Positions 16,443 through 25,791 of a DNA stretch of 37,393 nucleotides are shown here, piece after piece; position 1 is the stretch's first letter, and every line of letters begins with the position of its first letter. Under the pieces are notes generated by a model. The model worked only from the letters and a program-made list of their open reading frames with translations. It was not told where the DNA came from and did not search any database. This stretch comes from Burkholderiales bacterium (GTDB lineage Bacteria > Pseudomonadota > Gammaproteobacteria > Burkholderiales > Burkholderiaceae_F). The position numbers were made by a program, and so were the translations under genes. The stretch covers positions 1-37,393 of the forward strand of contig JADCGX010000108.1 of NCBI GenBank assembly GCA_020248785.1, read 5' to 3'.

Positions 16443-17366
16443 ATGCTCGTGTCTGCGATCCGCCTTGATTCGCCCCGTGCCACGCCCGTCTCCGCCGGGC
16501 AGCGGGCCGCATTCATCCAGCCCCTGCGACCGGACGCGATCGCGAGCGCGCTCGGCTGCCCCGGAGCCGCTGTGGAGGCCGTGCAGGAGACCGATTCCAC
16601 AAACACCGATCTGCTGAACGCCGCGCGGGGTGGAGCGCCGGGCGCGGGCGAAGTCTGGCTGCGCTGCACGCTATCGCAGCGCGCCGGGCGCGGGCGCATC
16701 GGGCGGCGCTGGTTCGCCACGCCGGGCTCGGCGCTGCTGTTCTCATTGGCGCTGCCGCTGCTGCGCCCGCAGCCGCCGCTAGGGCTCACGCTCGCGGTCG
16801 GCGTCGCCTTGGCCGAAGAACTCACCGCTCTGGCCAACTTGGCGGGCGGGGTTGTGTCCGACAACGCGTTGCAGCTCAAATGGCCCAATGACATCCTGCT
16901 CGTGCGCGGCGCCCAGCGGGCCAAGCTGGGTGGCGTGCTGGCCGAACTGGGTGTCGATCCCGCGGGACGGCGCGCGATCGTCGTCGGTGTTGGCATCAAT
17001 CTGTGGATCGATGAGGCCACGCGCGGCTCGATCCAGCAGCCGGCCGCAGCGCTGGCAGAGCTGCTGCCGCTGCAGCCGATCGCGCGCGAGCGCGAGTACT
17101 GGCTGGGCCGGCTGGCCGCCGCTGTGATCGGCGCGGTGCGCGCGACCGAGCGCGATGGGTTCATGCCGCAGCAGGCACGCTTCATGACGCGTTTTGCCGA
17201 TCTGAATCGGTCGATCGATGTGCGGGAGCAGGGCACACGGGTGGCGCAGGGACGCGCGCTTGGGGTGGACGCCGAAGGTCGCCTGCTGGTGGATGTCGAC
17301 GGCAAGGTCGTTCAGTTTGCCAGCGGCGAGACGTCCGTGCGACCCGCCTCCGGTGGCCGCGCATGA
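16443..17366 (+). CDS. birA: Biotin--[acetyl-CoA-carboxylase] ligase
   Basis: The enzyme activates biotin as biotinyl-AMP and transfers it to the carrier subunit of acetyl-CoA carboxylase. From ATG 16443 (307 residues) it shows ETDSTNTDLL (49-58), the biotinyl-AMP loop GRGRIGRRWFATPGSALLFS (82-101), LKWPNDILL (145-153), KLGGVLAEL (161-169) and the C-terminal SH3-like domain (ALGVDAEGRLLVDVDGKVVQ). There is no N-terminal helix-turn-helix like that of the E. coli BirA repressor, so it is probably not a transcription factor. A longer in-frame reading from 16263 is unlikely because it would cross the divergent VanZ-like start. The stop overlaps the coaX start (ATGA). Confidence 0.95.
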   Translation: MLVSAIRLDSPRATPVSAGQRAAFIQPLRPDAIASALGCPGAAVEAVQETDSTNTDLLNAARGGAPGAGEVWLRCTLSQRAGRGRIGRRWFATPGSALLFSLALPLLRPQPPLGLTLAVGVALAEELTALANLAGGVVSDNALQLKWPNDILLVRGAQRAKLGGVLAELGVDPAGRRAIVVGVGINLWIDEATRGSIQQPAAALAELLPLQPIAREREYWLGRLAAAVIGAVRATERDGFMPQQARFMTRFADLNRSIDVREQGTRVAQGRALGVDAEGRLLVDVDGKVVQFASGETSVRPASGGRA

Positions 17367-18241
17367 GCTGGCTTGTCGTTGACGCCGGCAACACCGCGAT
17401 CAAGTGGGCGGTGAGCGATGCCACTGGCCTGAAGTTCATCGGCAGCGGCGTGCAGGGACATGTTGCGACCTCCGATCTCAAGTCGCAACTGGTCGCTGCC
17501 TGGCAGGCGGTGCCGTTGACCGCCGCATATGGCGTGAGCGTGGCCGATCGGTCGGTCGTCGACGCCATCGAGCAGGCGGTGCGAGCGGCCAGTGACCTCG
17601 AGATCACATGGTTCAAGACCCAGCGTCACTTCGAGGGACGTGGCGTGGCGCACTCGGCCGCTCTGCTCAACGGCTACAAGAATCCGGAGCAGCTCGGGGC
17701 AGACCGTTGGCATGCCCTGATTGCAGCCTGCGCCAAGTCTCCGGACGAGTCGCTGGTAGTCGTGAGCGCGGGCACCGCGACCACGGTCGACTGCGTACGT
17801 GCCGAACCGCTGGCGGCTGCGGTGTTTCTCGGTGGCGTGATCGCGCCGGGTTTCGATCTCATGCGCATGAGCCTGGCGCGTGGCACGGCCAAGCTGCCGC
17901 TGATCGACGACCTGCCGTCCACACCCATCGCCCATCCCACGAGCACCGAGGATGCGATTGCAACCGGCGTGTTTTATGCCCAGCTCGGCCTGGTGGAAAG
18001 CGTGGTGCGCGAGTTTGCCGCCGAGCTCGAGCACGCGCAGATGGAGCCCCCGCGGCTGCTACTGACCGGCGGGTACGGTCGCGCGCTGCTCGGTCCGCTG
18101 ACGTGCTCTGTGCTCAACGAAAAGGCAGTCGGCTCCATTTCGCTCGAAAGCGGTCTCACGCTGCGTGGCGTCGCCCTGCGCGCGCACAATGAACGGCCCG
18201 AGCTGATGCTCATCGGCGAGCAGATGCCGGCATTTCGCTGA
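17363..18241 (+). CDS. coaX: Type III pantothenate kinase
   Basis: CoaX phosphorylates pantothenate, the committed step in CoA synthesis. The 292-residue protein has the ASKHA-fold signatures: VVDAGNTAIKWAV (5-17) with Asp7, LGADRWHALIAA (111-122) with Asp114, VVSAGTATTVDCV (133-145), GVIAPGFDLMRMSLARGTA, and GGYGRALL near the C terminus. In Bordetella the homologue (Baf) was first found as a factor helping BvgA and is also encoded next to birA. Translation is coupled to birA by a 4-bp overlap, putting biotin and CoA metabolism on one transcript. Confidence 0.96.
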   Translation: MSWLVVDAGNTAIKWAVSDATGLKFIGSGVQGHVATSDLKSQLVAAWQAVPLTAAYGVSVADRSVVDAIEQAVRAASDLEITWFKTQRHFEGRGVAHSAALLNGYKNPEQLGADRWHALIAACAKSPDESLVVVSAGTATTVDCVRAEPLAAAVFLGGVIAPGFDLMRMSLARGTAKLPLIDDLPSTPIAHPTSTEDAIATGVFYAQLGLVESVVREFAAELEHAQMEPPRLLLTGGYGRALLGPLTCSVLNEKAVGSISLESGLTLRGVALRAHNERPELMLIGEQMPAFR

Positions 18242-18266
18242 CCTGCCCTGATCTGACCGTGCCGCC

Positions 18267-18980
18267 GTGAAGGTCGCGTTCCTCTTGCTGGTCCTAGCCA
18301 ATCTGGCCTTGTATGCGTGGCAGCAGGGTGTCTTCGGCACGCGGCCCGACACGGGCCGCGAACCCGGTCGCGTGGCGCAGCAGATCGCGCCCGAGCGGAT
18401 CCGCGTGCTCACGCCGGCCGAAGTGGAGCAGCGCAAGGCCAAGGCGCGCGAGCAGGCGGCAGCCAAGCAGGCGTCGGCGGTTTTTTCGCTCGCCGCGCTT
18501 GATCTCGCCGGGGGGCAGGCCTGCGCCGAGTTCGGCGACTTTCCCGTGAATGAAGCCGCCCGCGTGCGCGCGCGGCTCGACGCAATGGAACTCGGCGATC
18601 GCCTGAGCACGCGCGGCGTCGAGTTGCCAGGCTGGATCATGGTGTACCTGCCGCCATTTAAGACGCGCGCCGAGGCTGATCGCGCCGCGGCCGAACTGCG
18701 CAAGCAGGGCGTGCGCGACTTTGTCGTGATGGGCGAGAACACGTCGATGCGCAACGGCATCGCGCTGGCCTCGTTCAAGGATCCCGCACTCGCGAAGTCC
18801 TTCCTCGCCGACATCGAGAAACGCGGCGTCAAGGGCGTGCGCACGGCGGAAAGGCCGCCTGCGCTTCCGGGCACCCGCTTCACCATCAAGGCGCTCGATG
18901 CGCCGACGGTCGAGAAACTGCAGGCGCTGCAGAAGGACTTCACGAACGCCAAGTTCGCGGCCTGCGCCAGCCAGCCGTAA
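18267..18980 (+). CDS. SPOR-domain membrane-anchored protein
   Basis: The 237-residue protein starts (GTG, 18267) with an N-terminal membrane anchor, AFLLLVLANLALYAWQQ (4-20), and a charged linker rich in Lys, Arg, Glu and Ala (about 50-70). The rest contains a SPOR-like domain: CAEFGDFPVNEAARVRARL (about 90-108), WIMVYLPPFKTRAEADRAAA (131-150) and the following repeat pattern VRDFVVMGENTSMRNGIALA. SPOR domains bind denuded glycan at the division septum, so a periplasmic role near septal peptidoglycan is likely. It lies 25 bp after coaX on the same strand. Its C-terminal region after about 200 is less conserved. Confidence 0.82.
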   Translation: MKVAFLLLVLANLALYAWQQGVFGTRPDTGREPGRVAQQIAPERIRVLTPAEVEQRKAKAREQAAAKQASAVFSLAALDLAGGQACAEFGDFPVNEAARVRARLDAMELGDRLSTRGVELPGWIMVYLPPFKTRAEADRAAAELRKQGVRDFVVMGENTSMRNGIALASFKDPALAKSFLADIEKRGVKGVRTAERPPALPGTRFTIKALDAPTVEKLQALQKDFTNAKFAACASQP

Positions 18981-19007
18981 CACCCGCCGGTTCCGAGCTG
19001 ATGTTCG

Positions 19008-19436
19008 TCAGCCCGTCGCCGCGGGCAGCCGGCTGCGGACCTCCTCGACCAATAGCGGCAGCTTCAGCCGCCGCGTATCGCGCAACGCAACCGCCTCGTC
19101 GCGCTGGCGCCCGCCCCAGATGGAGTTGGGATAGTGTGCGTCCGTGGCATAGCGCGGGATCACGTGCCAGTGCAGATGCGGCGTCATGTTGCCGAGGCTG
19201 GCGAGGTTGATCTTCTCGGGCGCGAGCACCGTGCGCAGCGCGTCTTCCACCGCGAACACGGCCCCCATGAAGCGCGCCATCCGCGCCGGCTCGAGGTCCG
19301 TCATCTCCTTGACGTGCGCGTTCCAGATCACGCGGCAGAAGCCAGGATGATCGGCGTCGTCGACGAGCACGATGCGCAGATCGTCAAGGCGCAGCACCAG
19401 GGTACCGCCGTCTTCGTGGCAGAGGTCGCAGGTCAT
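19008..19436 (-). CDS. HIT family nucleotide hydrolase/transferase
   Basis: The 142-residue protein carries the histidine triad as HLHWHVIPRY (87-96), here HxHxH with aromatic Trp, following LASLGNMTPHL. These enzymes cleave nucleoside phosphoramidates or dinucleoside polyphosphates; the actual substrate is unknown. The short N terminus with CDLCHEDGG resembles a small metal-binding knuckle seen in several HIT proteins. It is cytosolic. It lies downstream of the large DUF3683 oxidoreductase gene on the same strand but is separated from it by strong hairpins, so it may have its own promoter. It converges with the SPOR gene. Confidence 0.92.
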   Translation of the reverse strand: MTCDLCHEDGGTLVLRLDDLRIVLVDDADHPGFCRVIWNAHVKEMTDLEPARMARFMGAVFAVEDALRTVLAPEKINLASLGNMTPHLHWHVIPRYATDAHYPNSIWGGRQRDEAVALRDTRRLKLPLLVEEVRSRLPAATG

Positions 19437-19501
19437 TCGAGGAAACTCGGTGAGGGAGCCGCAACCTTAGCAGGGGCAAAGCGAAGCGATCCGCCGTGTT
19501 T

Positions 19502-19524
19502 GCACCGGCCTTGGAGGCCGGTGC
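19502..19524. terminator. Perfect 9-bp hairpin, possible transcription terminator or repeat
   Basis: GCACCGGCC (19502-19510) pairs perfectly with GGCCGGTGC (19516-19524) around loop TTGGA. No T-run follows in either orientation. It may stop transcripts coming from the large gene upstream on the minus strand or protect an RNA end. Confidence 0.4.
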
Positions 19525-19583
19525 TCAGATCAAAGGGCGCCGCGCGCGGCCGCTCCGGAGCAGAGCTCTTCTGATCAAACCGT

Positions 19584-19626
19584 TTGCGGTGCATGCGCGA
19601 CCGCGCGGCGGTCGCGCACACCGCAA
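19584..19626. terminator. 18-bp GC-rich hairpin downstream of the DUF3683 gene
   Basis: TTGCGGTG (19584-19591) pairs with CACCGCAA (19619-19626), then TGCGCGACCG (19594-19603) pairs with CGGTCGCGCA (19609-19618), with a two-base bulge (CA) and a CGCGG loop. On the minus strand it sits a few bases after the stop of the 1329-residue gene. No U-tract follows, so it could be a terminator of an unusual kind or a REP-like hairpin. Between the two hairpins are further palindromes (GCTCCGGAGC at about 19552-19561). Confidence 0.45.
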
Positions 19627-19629
19627 GCG

Positions 19630-22600
19630 CTAAACGAGCACACGTTCTATGCCGCCCGCGTTGGCGCTCTGCACGTACGCAGGCAGCCAGTCTTCCCCAA
19701 GCACGTGCCTCGCAATCTCCACCACGATGTAGTCGGCGTCGGTGGATGCATCGTCATCGTAGCGTTTGAGCCCCTGCAGGCAGCTCGGGCAGGAGGTCAG
19801 GATCTTCACGTCGCCACTGAAGCCGTCGGCGCGCAACGCGTCGGCACCCTTGCGCATCTCCTGCTCCTTGCGGAAGCGCACCTGGGTGGCGACATCGGGG
19901 CGCGAGATCGCGAAGGTGCCGCTCTCGCCACAGCAGCGGTCGTTCTTCTCGATCTTCACGGCATCGGCCGTGGCGATCAGCGCGTTGACCGTCTTCAGCG
20001 GGTCCTGCAGCTTCATCGGGCTGTGGCAAGGGTCGTGGTACATGTAGCGCGTGCCATTGACGCCCTGCAGCTTCACGCCTTTCTCCAACAGGTACTCGTG
20101 GATGTCGATGATGCGGCAGCCCGGGAAGATCTCCTCGAAATTGTAGCCCAAGAGCTGGTCGTAGCAGGTGCCGCAACTGACGACCACCGTCTTGATATCG
20201 AGATAGTTGAGCGTGTTGGCCACGCGATGGAAGAGCACCCGGTTGTCGGTGATCATCTTCTCGGCCTTTTCGAACTGGCCGGAACCACGCTGCGGATAGC
20301 CGCAGCACAGATACCCGGGCGGCAGCACCGTCTGCACGCCCACGTGCCATAGCATCGCCTGCGTCGCCAAGCCCACCTGCGAGAAGAGGCGCTCCGAGCC
20401 GCAGCCGGGGAAGTAGAACACCGCTTCGGCCTCCGCACTCGTGGTCTGCGGGTTGCGGATGATCGGTACGTAGTGCGCATCTTCGATGTCGAGCAAGGCG
20501 CGCGCCGTCTTCTTCGGCAGGTTGCCCGGCATCTTCTTGTTGACGAAGTGGATAACCTGCGCCTTGGGCGAGGCGACGAGCGGCGGCTTGCCGGTCGTCG
20601 CGGGCGGCTTCTTTGTCGTCGCCGCCGCCAAGGGACGGAGGAGCTGCACGCCTATGCGCTGCGCCTTGTAGCCCCACTTGATCATCGCGGTGCGCGCAAG
20701 CTTGATCGTCTGCGGGTCCTTGGCGTTGAGGAAGAACATCGACGCCGCGGTGCCCGGGTTGAAGCGCTTCTTGCCCATGCGGCGCAACAGATCGCGCATC
20801 ATCATCGACACGTCGCCGAAGTCGATGTCCACCGGGCAGGGCGACTCGCACTTGTGGCACACGGTGCAGTGGTCGGCCACGTCCGAGAACTCATCCCAGT
20901 GCTTGATGCTGACGCCGCGCCGCGTCTGCTCCTCATACAGGAAGGCCTCGATCAGCAGCGAGGTCGCGAGGATCTTGTTGCGCGGGGAGTACAGCAGGTT
21001 GGCGCGCGGCACGTGCGTCGAGCACACCGGCTTGCACTTGCCGCAGCGCAGGCAGTCCTTGATCGCGTCCGACACACTCTTGATGTCGGACTGCCGCATG
21101 ATCAGCGACTCGTGGCCCATCAGGCCGAAGCTCGGCGTGTAGGCGTTCTCGAGCGTGGCGCCGGGCATCAGCTTGCCCTTGTTGAAGCGCCCCTCGGGAT
21201 CGACCCGGTTCTTGTACGCGCGAAACTCCGCGACTTCCTCGTCAGTCAAGAACTCGAGCTTGGTCAGGCCAATGCCGTGCTCGCCGGAAATGACGCCGTC
21301 CAGATCGCGCGCGATCTGCATGATGCGCGCCACGGTGGCATGCCCCAGCGACAGCATCGCGTAGTTGTCGCTGTTCACGGGGATGTTGGTGTGCACGTTG
21401 CCATCACCCGCGTGCATGTGCAGCGCAACGAACACGCGGCCACGCAGCACGCGCTGGTGGATCGCCTCGCACTCGGCCAGCACCGGAGCGAAGGCACTGC
21501 CAGCGAAAATGCGCTCCAGCGGCGTGCGGATCTCGGTCTTCCAGCTGACCCGGATCGAGTGGTCCTGCAGCAGCGCCACGAGCGGCAGCGCGAGCCGGTC
21601 CGGCTGCAGCCCGACGAGATGCGTGATGCCGAGCGCGGTCAAATCCGCGAGCGCCTCGCCCAGGGGCTTGTCAAAGTTCGTCAGCAGGTAGGTCCAGCGC
21701 CGGCGGGCGAACGCCACCAGCTCATTGGCCTGCTCGACGCGATCGCCCAGCACCTCGGCGCGCGGCAGCCGGTCGAACTCCACGTCGCCCGTCTTGCCCA
21801 GCGCGAAGTCGCCGGCGAGGAACGACTGCAGCTCGTCGAGGAGCTCCAGCTTGTTCTTGATGCTGAGCTCGATGTTGATGCGCTCGATGGCGTCGGTGTA
21901 GTCGCCCATCCGCTCCAGCGGGATGACCACATCCTCGTTGAGCTTGAAGGCGTTGGTGTGCTTGGAGATGGCCGCCGTCTTGGCGCGATCGAGCCAGAAC
22001 TTCTTGCGCGCCTCGGCGCTCACTGCGACGAAGCCCTCGCCGCTGCGTGAGTTGGCAATGCGCACGACCTCGCTCGCCGCACGCGCCACGGCCTCGTCGT
22101 CATCACCGACGATGTCGCCGATGAGCACCATTTTGGGCAGGAGCCCGCGCTTGCTCTTGGTGGCGTAGCCCACCGCGCGCAGATAACGCTCATCAAGGTG
22201 TTCCAGGCCCGCGAGCAGCACGCCGGTCCTGGCCTGCTGCCCGAGCAACAAGTCCTTGATCTCGACGATGCTCGGCACTGCCGTCTTCGCGGAACCGAAG
22301 AACTCCAGGCACACCGTGCGAACGTTCTTCGGCATCCTGTGCAGCAGCCACCGCGCCGACGTGATGATCCCGTCGCAGCCTTCCTTCTGGACGCCGGGCA
22401 GGCCGCCGAGGAACTTGTCGGTGACATCCTTCCCCAGGCCCACCTTGCGAAAGCGCGCACCCGGCAGCTCGAGCCGCTCGCGCTTCAGCTCCGTCGCTTT
22501 GTCTGCCGGCTGGCGGCCGTCTTTCCAGACCAGATCAAACGTCGCGACCTCGGCGTCGTGGATCTTTCCGAGGTTGTGGTCCAGCCTCGTGACCTCGAGC

Positions 22601-23619
22601 CAGTTGCCCTGCGGATCGACCATCCGCCACCAGGTGAGGTTATCGAGCGCCGTGCCCCACAGCACCGCCTTTTTGCCACCCGCGTTCATTGCAATGTTGC
22701 CGCCGATGCACGAGCTGTCGGCTGAGGTCGGATCGACGGCGAACACGAGGCCGGCCTTGTCCGCTGCGTCCGACACACGGCGCGTGACGACACCGGCGCC
22801 GGAGAAGATCACCGGCTGCGGCGCCGGCACACCGGGCAGCCCCACGCGATCCACGGCGCCCAGGTCTTCCAGCTTCTCGGTGTTGAGCACCGCGCAGTAC
22901 GGCGTCAGCGGAACTGCCGAGCCGGTGTAGCCGGTGCCGCCGCCGCGCGGAATGACGGTGAGGCCGAGCTCGAAGCAGGCGCGCACCAGCGCGGGCACTT
23001 CGTCCTCGGTATCGGGCGCCAGCACCACAAAGGGGTACTCGACGCGCCAGTCGGTCGCATCGGTCACGTGCGAGACGCGCGCAAACGCATCGAAGTTCAC
23101 GTTGTCGGCGCGCGTGATCTTGTGGAACAACTTGCGCGCCTTCTTGCGCAGGTCCCACATCAAGGAAAAATCGGTCTCGAACTTGGCAACCGCCTTGCGC
23201 GCGGCGGCCAGCAGCAAGCCGACCTTGGCGTCGCGCTCGGCGTCCTGCGGCTCGCGGCGCCTTTCGATCTCGTGCAGGCGGTGATGCAGCGCCTCGATCA
23301 GGAGCTTGCGGCGCCTGGGGTTATCGAGCAGATCTTCCTGCAGGTAGGGGTTGCGCTGGACCACCCAGATGTCGCCCAACACCTCGTACAGCATGCGTGC
23401 GCTGCGGCCGGTGCGACGTTCGCCACGCAAGGCGTCGAGCACCCGCCAACTCTCGCTGCCGAGCAAACGGATCACGATCTCGCGATCCGAGAAGGACGTG
23501 TAGTTGTAGGGGATCTCGCGCAGCCGCGCCGGCGCTTCGGCCGGGGCAGACGGACGCAGAGCTTGGGGAGACAGGGGCGCATTCATGGGAGGACGCAAGG
23601 CTGCCATACGCGCAACCAT
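19630..23619 (-). CDS. DUF3683 / FAD-binding oxidase / iron-sulfur fusion (D-lactate or glycolate dehydrogenase-like)
   Basis: This 1329-residue protein joins several modules. The N terminus (about 25-190) resembles DUF3683 ([20 protein letters not shown]). An FAD-binding type-4 domain follows, with [16 protein letters not shown] (223-238), then a FAD-oxidase C-terminal region containing [19 protein letters not shown] and [13 protein letters not shown], typical of GlcD/DLD. Two [4Fe-4S] motifs, [16 protein letters not shown] (about 850) and [16 protein letters not shown] (about 915), precede two CCG cysteine-rich domains (FYFPGCGSE with LCCGYP; SCGTCYD, HDPCH and CCGESG). This combines GlcD- and GlcF-like chains in one polypeptide, so it probably oxidises a 2-hydroxy acid and passes electrons to the membrane; the substrate is unknown. 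The start could also be ATG 23586. Confidence 0.93.
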   Translation of the reverse strand: MVARMAALRPPMNAPLSPQALRPSAPAEAPARLREIPYNYTSFSDREIVIRLLGSESWRVLDALRGERRTGRSARMLYEVLGDIWVVQRNPYLQEDLLDNPRRRKLLIEALHHRLHEIERRREPQDAERDAKVGLLLAAARKAVAKFETDFSLMWDLRKKARKLFHKITRADNVNFDAFARVSHVTDATDWRVEYPFVVLAPDTEDEVPALVRACFELGLTVIPRGGGTGYTGSAVPLTPYCAVLNTEKLEDLGAVDRVGLPGVPAPQPVIFSGAGVVTRRVSDAADKAGLVFAVDPTSADSSCIGGNIAMNAGGKKAVLWGTALDNLTWWRMVDPQGNWLEVTRLDHNLGKIHDAEVATFDLVWKDGRQPADKATELKRERLELPGARFRKVGLGKDVTDKFLGGLPGVQKEGCDGIITSARWLLHRMPKNVRTVCLEFFGSAKTAVPSIVEIKDLLLGQQARTGVLLAGLEHLDERYLRAVGYATKSKRGLLPKMVLIGDIVGDDDEAVARAASEVVRIANSRSGEGFVAVSAEARKKFWLDRAKTAAISKHTNAFKLNEDVVIPLERMGDYTDAIERINIELSIKNKLELLDELQSFLAGDFALGKTGDVEFDRLPRAEVLGDRVEQANELVAFARRRWTYLLTNFDKPLGEALADLTALGITHLVGLQPDRLALPLVALLQDHSIRVSWKTEIRTPLERIFAGSAFAPVLAECEAIHQRVLRGRVFVALHMHAGDGNVHTNIPVNSDNYAMLSLGHATVARIMQIARDLDGVISGEHGIGLTKLEFLTDEEVAEFRAYKNRVDPEGRFNKGKLMPGATLENAYTPSFGLMGHESLIMRQSDIKSVSDAIKDCLRCGKCKPVCSTHVPRANLLYSPRNKILATSLLIEAFLYEEQTRRGVSIKHWDEFSDVADHCTVCHKCESPCPVDIDFGDVSMMMRDLLRRMGKKRFNPGTAASMFFLNAKDPQTIKLARTAMIKWGYKAQRIGVQLLRPLAAATTKKPPATTGKPPLVASPKAQVIHFVNKKMPGNLPKKTARALLDIEDAHYVPIIRNPQTTSAEAEAVFYFPGCGSERLFSQVGLATQAMLWHVGVQTVLPPGYLCCGYPQRGSGQFEKAEKMITDNRVLFHRVANTLNYLDIKTVVVSCGTCYDQLLGYNFEEIFPGCRIIDIHEYLLEKGVKLQGVNGTRYMYHDPCHSPMKLQDPLKTVNALIATADAVKIEKNDRCCGESGTFAISRPDVATQVRFRKEQEMRKGADALRADGFSGDVKILTSCPSCLQGLKRYDDDASTDADYIVVEIARHVLGEDWLPAYVQSANAGGIERVLV

Positions 23620-23833
23620 GCCGCTCTAGTGTATCTGTTGCATCGCAGCGAAAACCTTGTCTGCGCCGAGGGCAATGCGGGCTTGCGACGCTTCGGGTTT
23701 GCGCTGGCTCAGTGGCGCTGCGGGTCAATGCGAGGATGTAGGGCGGCGGCAAGCCGTCTGCAACCGCCTTGCACGCTCGACGCGCGCCTGACGGCGGCCG
23801 CGCTGCACGCAACGATCGGGCAATCGATCAGCC
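23620..23833. promoter_or_regulatory. Divergent region between the DUF3683 and membrane-protein genes
   Basis: This 214-bp gap should contain the promoters of the large minus-strand oxidoreductase and the plus-strand membrane protein. I see no confident promoter boxes or operator. Confidence 0.3.
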
Positions 23834-24547
23834 ATGCATGAGACCACGCACCGTTTGCATTCCGCCTCGCTGCCTGCGCTGTGGCTACCTCTTCTGGGCG
23901 GCCTGCTGCCGCTCGTCGGTACGGTGGTCGCGCTGGCGCTGTCGCAGCAGATGGCGCTGATCCCCGTGTGCAACCCGCTGATCGACGGTTGCGTGTCGAT
24001 CAGCCGTGCGGCGCGGCATGATCTGCCCAATTACCTGTTCCGCGCACTATTGCTGCCCGCGGCGGTGCTGCAAGCGCTCACCTGGTGCTTTGCCACGCAG
24101 TGGCTGCGCCAGCACGGGGCGCGCGAACGGCTGCTCGCGTGGCTGCCATGGGTCGGCCTGACGGCTGCCTGCTTTCTCGTGCTCTATGGCACCTTCCTCG
24201 GCACGGAGGGCGAGGCGTATCGCTGGATGCGTCGCCACGGTGTGATCGTGTACTTCGGCTGCACCTGCCTGGCCATGGTGATCTGCGCGGGACTGCTGCA
24301 ACGGCACCTGCGCGAGCATCCCGTCGTCCGCACGCCGGCCCGCCTGCTGCTGGCGCTCACCTATGCGCTGCCGCTGATGGGCTTGGCGACGGCCTTGCGA
24401 CCGCTGTACCTGCCCGAGGGCAACAGCGGCGACGTCGTGGAGAACGTGATGGAGTGGTGGGCCGGCGTCATTTTCACGCTTTTCTTCCTAGTGCTCGCAT
24501 GGTGCTGGCTGCGGCTGAAGCTGCGGCTGGCACTGCAAACGGACTGA
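23834..24547 (+). CDS. Polytopic membrane protein (Frag1/DRAM/Sfk1-like)
   Basis: The 237-residue product has about six hydrophobic segments (18-38, 70-86, 103-122, 139-154, 168-188 and 208-230). After the first helix comes CNPLIDGCVSISRAARHDLP (46-65), a periplasmic or extracellular loop with two cysteines that resembles the SIS..R..P pattern of the Frag1/DRAM/Sfk1 (CWH43 N-terminal-like) family. Such proteins may act in lipid organisation in eukaryotes; no bacterial role is established. The conserved acidic, aromatic end of the last loop is NVMEWWAGVIF. It is convergent with srkA. Identification is tentative. Confidence 0.65.
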   Translation: MHETTHRLHSASLPALWLPLLGGLLPLVGTVVALALSQQMALIPVCNPLIDGCVSISRAARHDLPNYLFRALLLPAAVLQALTWCFATQWLRQHGARERLLAWLPWVGLTAACFLVLYGTFLGTEGEAYRWMRRHGVIVYFGCTCLAMVICAGLLQRHLREHPVVRTPARLLLALTYALPLMGLATALRPLYLPEGNSGDVVENVMEWWAGVIFTLFFLVLAWCWLRLKLRLALQTD

Positions 24548-24580
24548 TCCGGTACGCGCAAAGCGGCGCCGGAGCCTCGG

Positions 24581-25594
24581 TCACGCGATCAACGGCGCCT
24601 CGTGCATGGCGGCAATCTGTTCGCGCAACTCGAGGATGCGCTCCTCCCAATATCGTTGCGTGCCGAACCAGGGAAAGGCAGCGGGAAAGGCGGGATCGGT
24701 CCAGCGGCTGGCGATCCACGCGCTGTAGTGGATGAGGCGCAAGGTGCGCAGGGCTTCGACCAGGTGCAGCTCGCGCCGGTTGAACTGCGCGAAGTCCTCA
24801 TAGCCCGCGACCAGCGCGGTCAGCCGCCTTTCCTGCTCGTCGCGCTCGCGTCCGAGAAGCATCCAGAAGTCCTGGACTGCCGGGCCCATGCGGCTGTCGT
24901 CGAAGTCGACGAAGTGCGGGCCGGTGCGCGCAGCGCCGTCGGTCCACAGCACATTGCCTTCGTGCACGTCGCCGTGCAGGCGCAGCGTGCGTACGTCGCC
25001 CGCGCGCTCGAACGCGCGCTGCACGCCGTCCAGTGCCTGCTGCGACACCCCGCCATACACGACTCGCAACTCGGGTGGCAGCCAGTCGCCGTCCAACAGA
25101 ACCGCGCGCGGCGCCCTGCCGAAGGTCTCCGGGTCCAGCGCCGGCCGCAGCTTGTACGCAGCCGTCCCGCCGACCGCGTGGATGCGGCCAATGAAGCGGC
25201 CGATCCACTCCAGTACGTCGTCATCGTCGAGGTTCGGCACGCGCCCGCCCTGCCGCGGGAAGACGCTGAACCGATATCCATCGGTGTGATGCAGTGTGCG
25301 GCCACTCAGCGTGAGCGGCGGCACCGCGGGAACCTCGACGTCCGCCAGCGCGGCCACGAAGTCATGCTCCTCGAGGATCTGCGCATCGGTCCAGCGCGCC
25401 GGCCGATAGAACTTGGCGACAACATGGGCCGGGCGCTCGTCGTCGGCCTCCACGCCAAGCTGGAACACGCGGTTCTCGTAGCTGTTGAGCGCCAGCAGCG
25501 TGCCGGTGGTGCGCAGGCCGACCGCGTCGACGCTGTTGAGCACTACATCGGGTGTCAGCGCGGCGTACGGCAAGCCAGGTTCGTTGGCAGTCAT
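24581..25594 (-). CDS. srkA: Stress response kinase A (YihE/SrkA family)
   Basis: A bacterial protein kinase of the YihE family, known in E. coli to protect against stress-induced death. I use ATG 25594 (337 residues), since PYAALTPDVVLNSVDAVGLR and then LNSYENRVFQL match the SrkA N terminus; upstream in-frame ATGs add non-homologous residues. ATP-binding Lys61 is in HVVAKFYRP, the catalytic loop is HGDVHEGNVLW (207-217) with Asp209, and the metal-binding segment is FVDFDDSRMGPAVQDFWMLL (228-247). LHLVEALRTLRLIHYSAWIA is also characteristic. The protein is cytosolic. It has no operon partner here: it converges with the membrane-protein gene. Confidence 0.93.
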   Translation of the reverse strand: MTANEPGLPYAALTPDVVLNSVDAVGLRTTGTLLALNSYENRVFQLGVEADDERPAHVVAKFYRPARWTDAQILEEHDFVAALADVEVPAVPPLTLSGRTLHHTDGYRFSVFPRQGGRVPNLDDDDVLEWIGRFIGRIHAVGGTAAYKLRPALDPETFGRAPRAVLLDGDWLPPELRVVYGGVSQQALDGVQRAFERAGDVRTLRLHGDVHEGNVLWTDGAARTGPHFVDFDDSRMGPAVQDFWMLLGRERDEQERRLTALVAGYEDFAQFNRRELHLVEALRTLRLIHYSAWIASRWTDPAFPAAFPWFGTQRYWEERILELREQIAAMHEAPLIA

Positions 25595-25791
25595 CTGTCC
25601 GATGCTACCCATGCCGCTAGGAATGCCCCGCTGTCCCGATCCGCGGTACCGAAGCGCCAGATCGCACGAGAATCTACCTTTCTCCATCGCCCGAAGCGCG
25701 GCTTCGATCGCAAGCGGCGACGCGTGGCGCTCGCGTGGAGCGCGCAGCGTGGCGCGTTTGGTCCAGGCGCCGCGCAGTCCCTGCACCTTCG
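25595..25791. other. Intergenic gap between srkA and the efflux permease gene
   Basis: This 197-bp stretch lies between two minus-strand genes and must hold the srkA promoter. The in-frame upstream extension of srkA through here has no protein-family look. No T-tailed terminator for the efflux operon was recognised. Confidence 0.35.

Noticed and set aside
19754..22050. Long open frames overlapping the DUF3683 oxidoreductase on both strands
   Set aside because: All are within a protein with unmistakable FAD and Fe-S motifs; the alternative frames have no recognisable domain.
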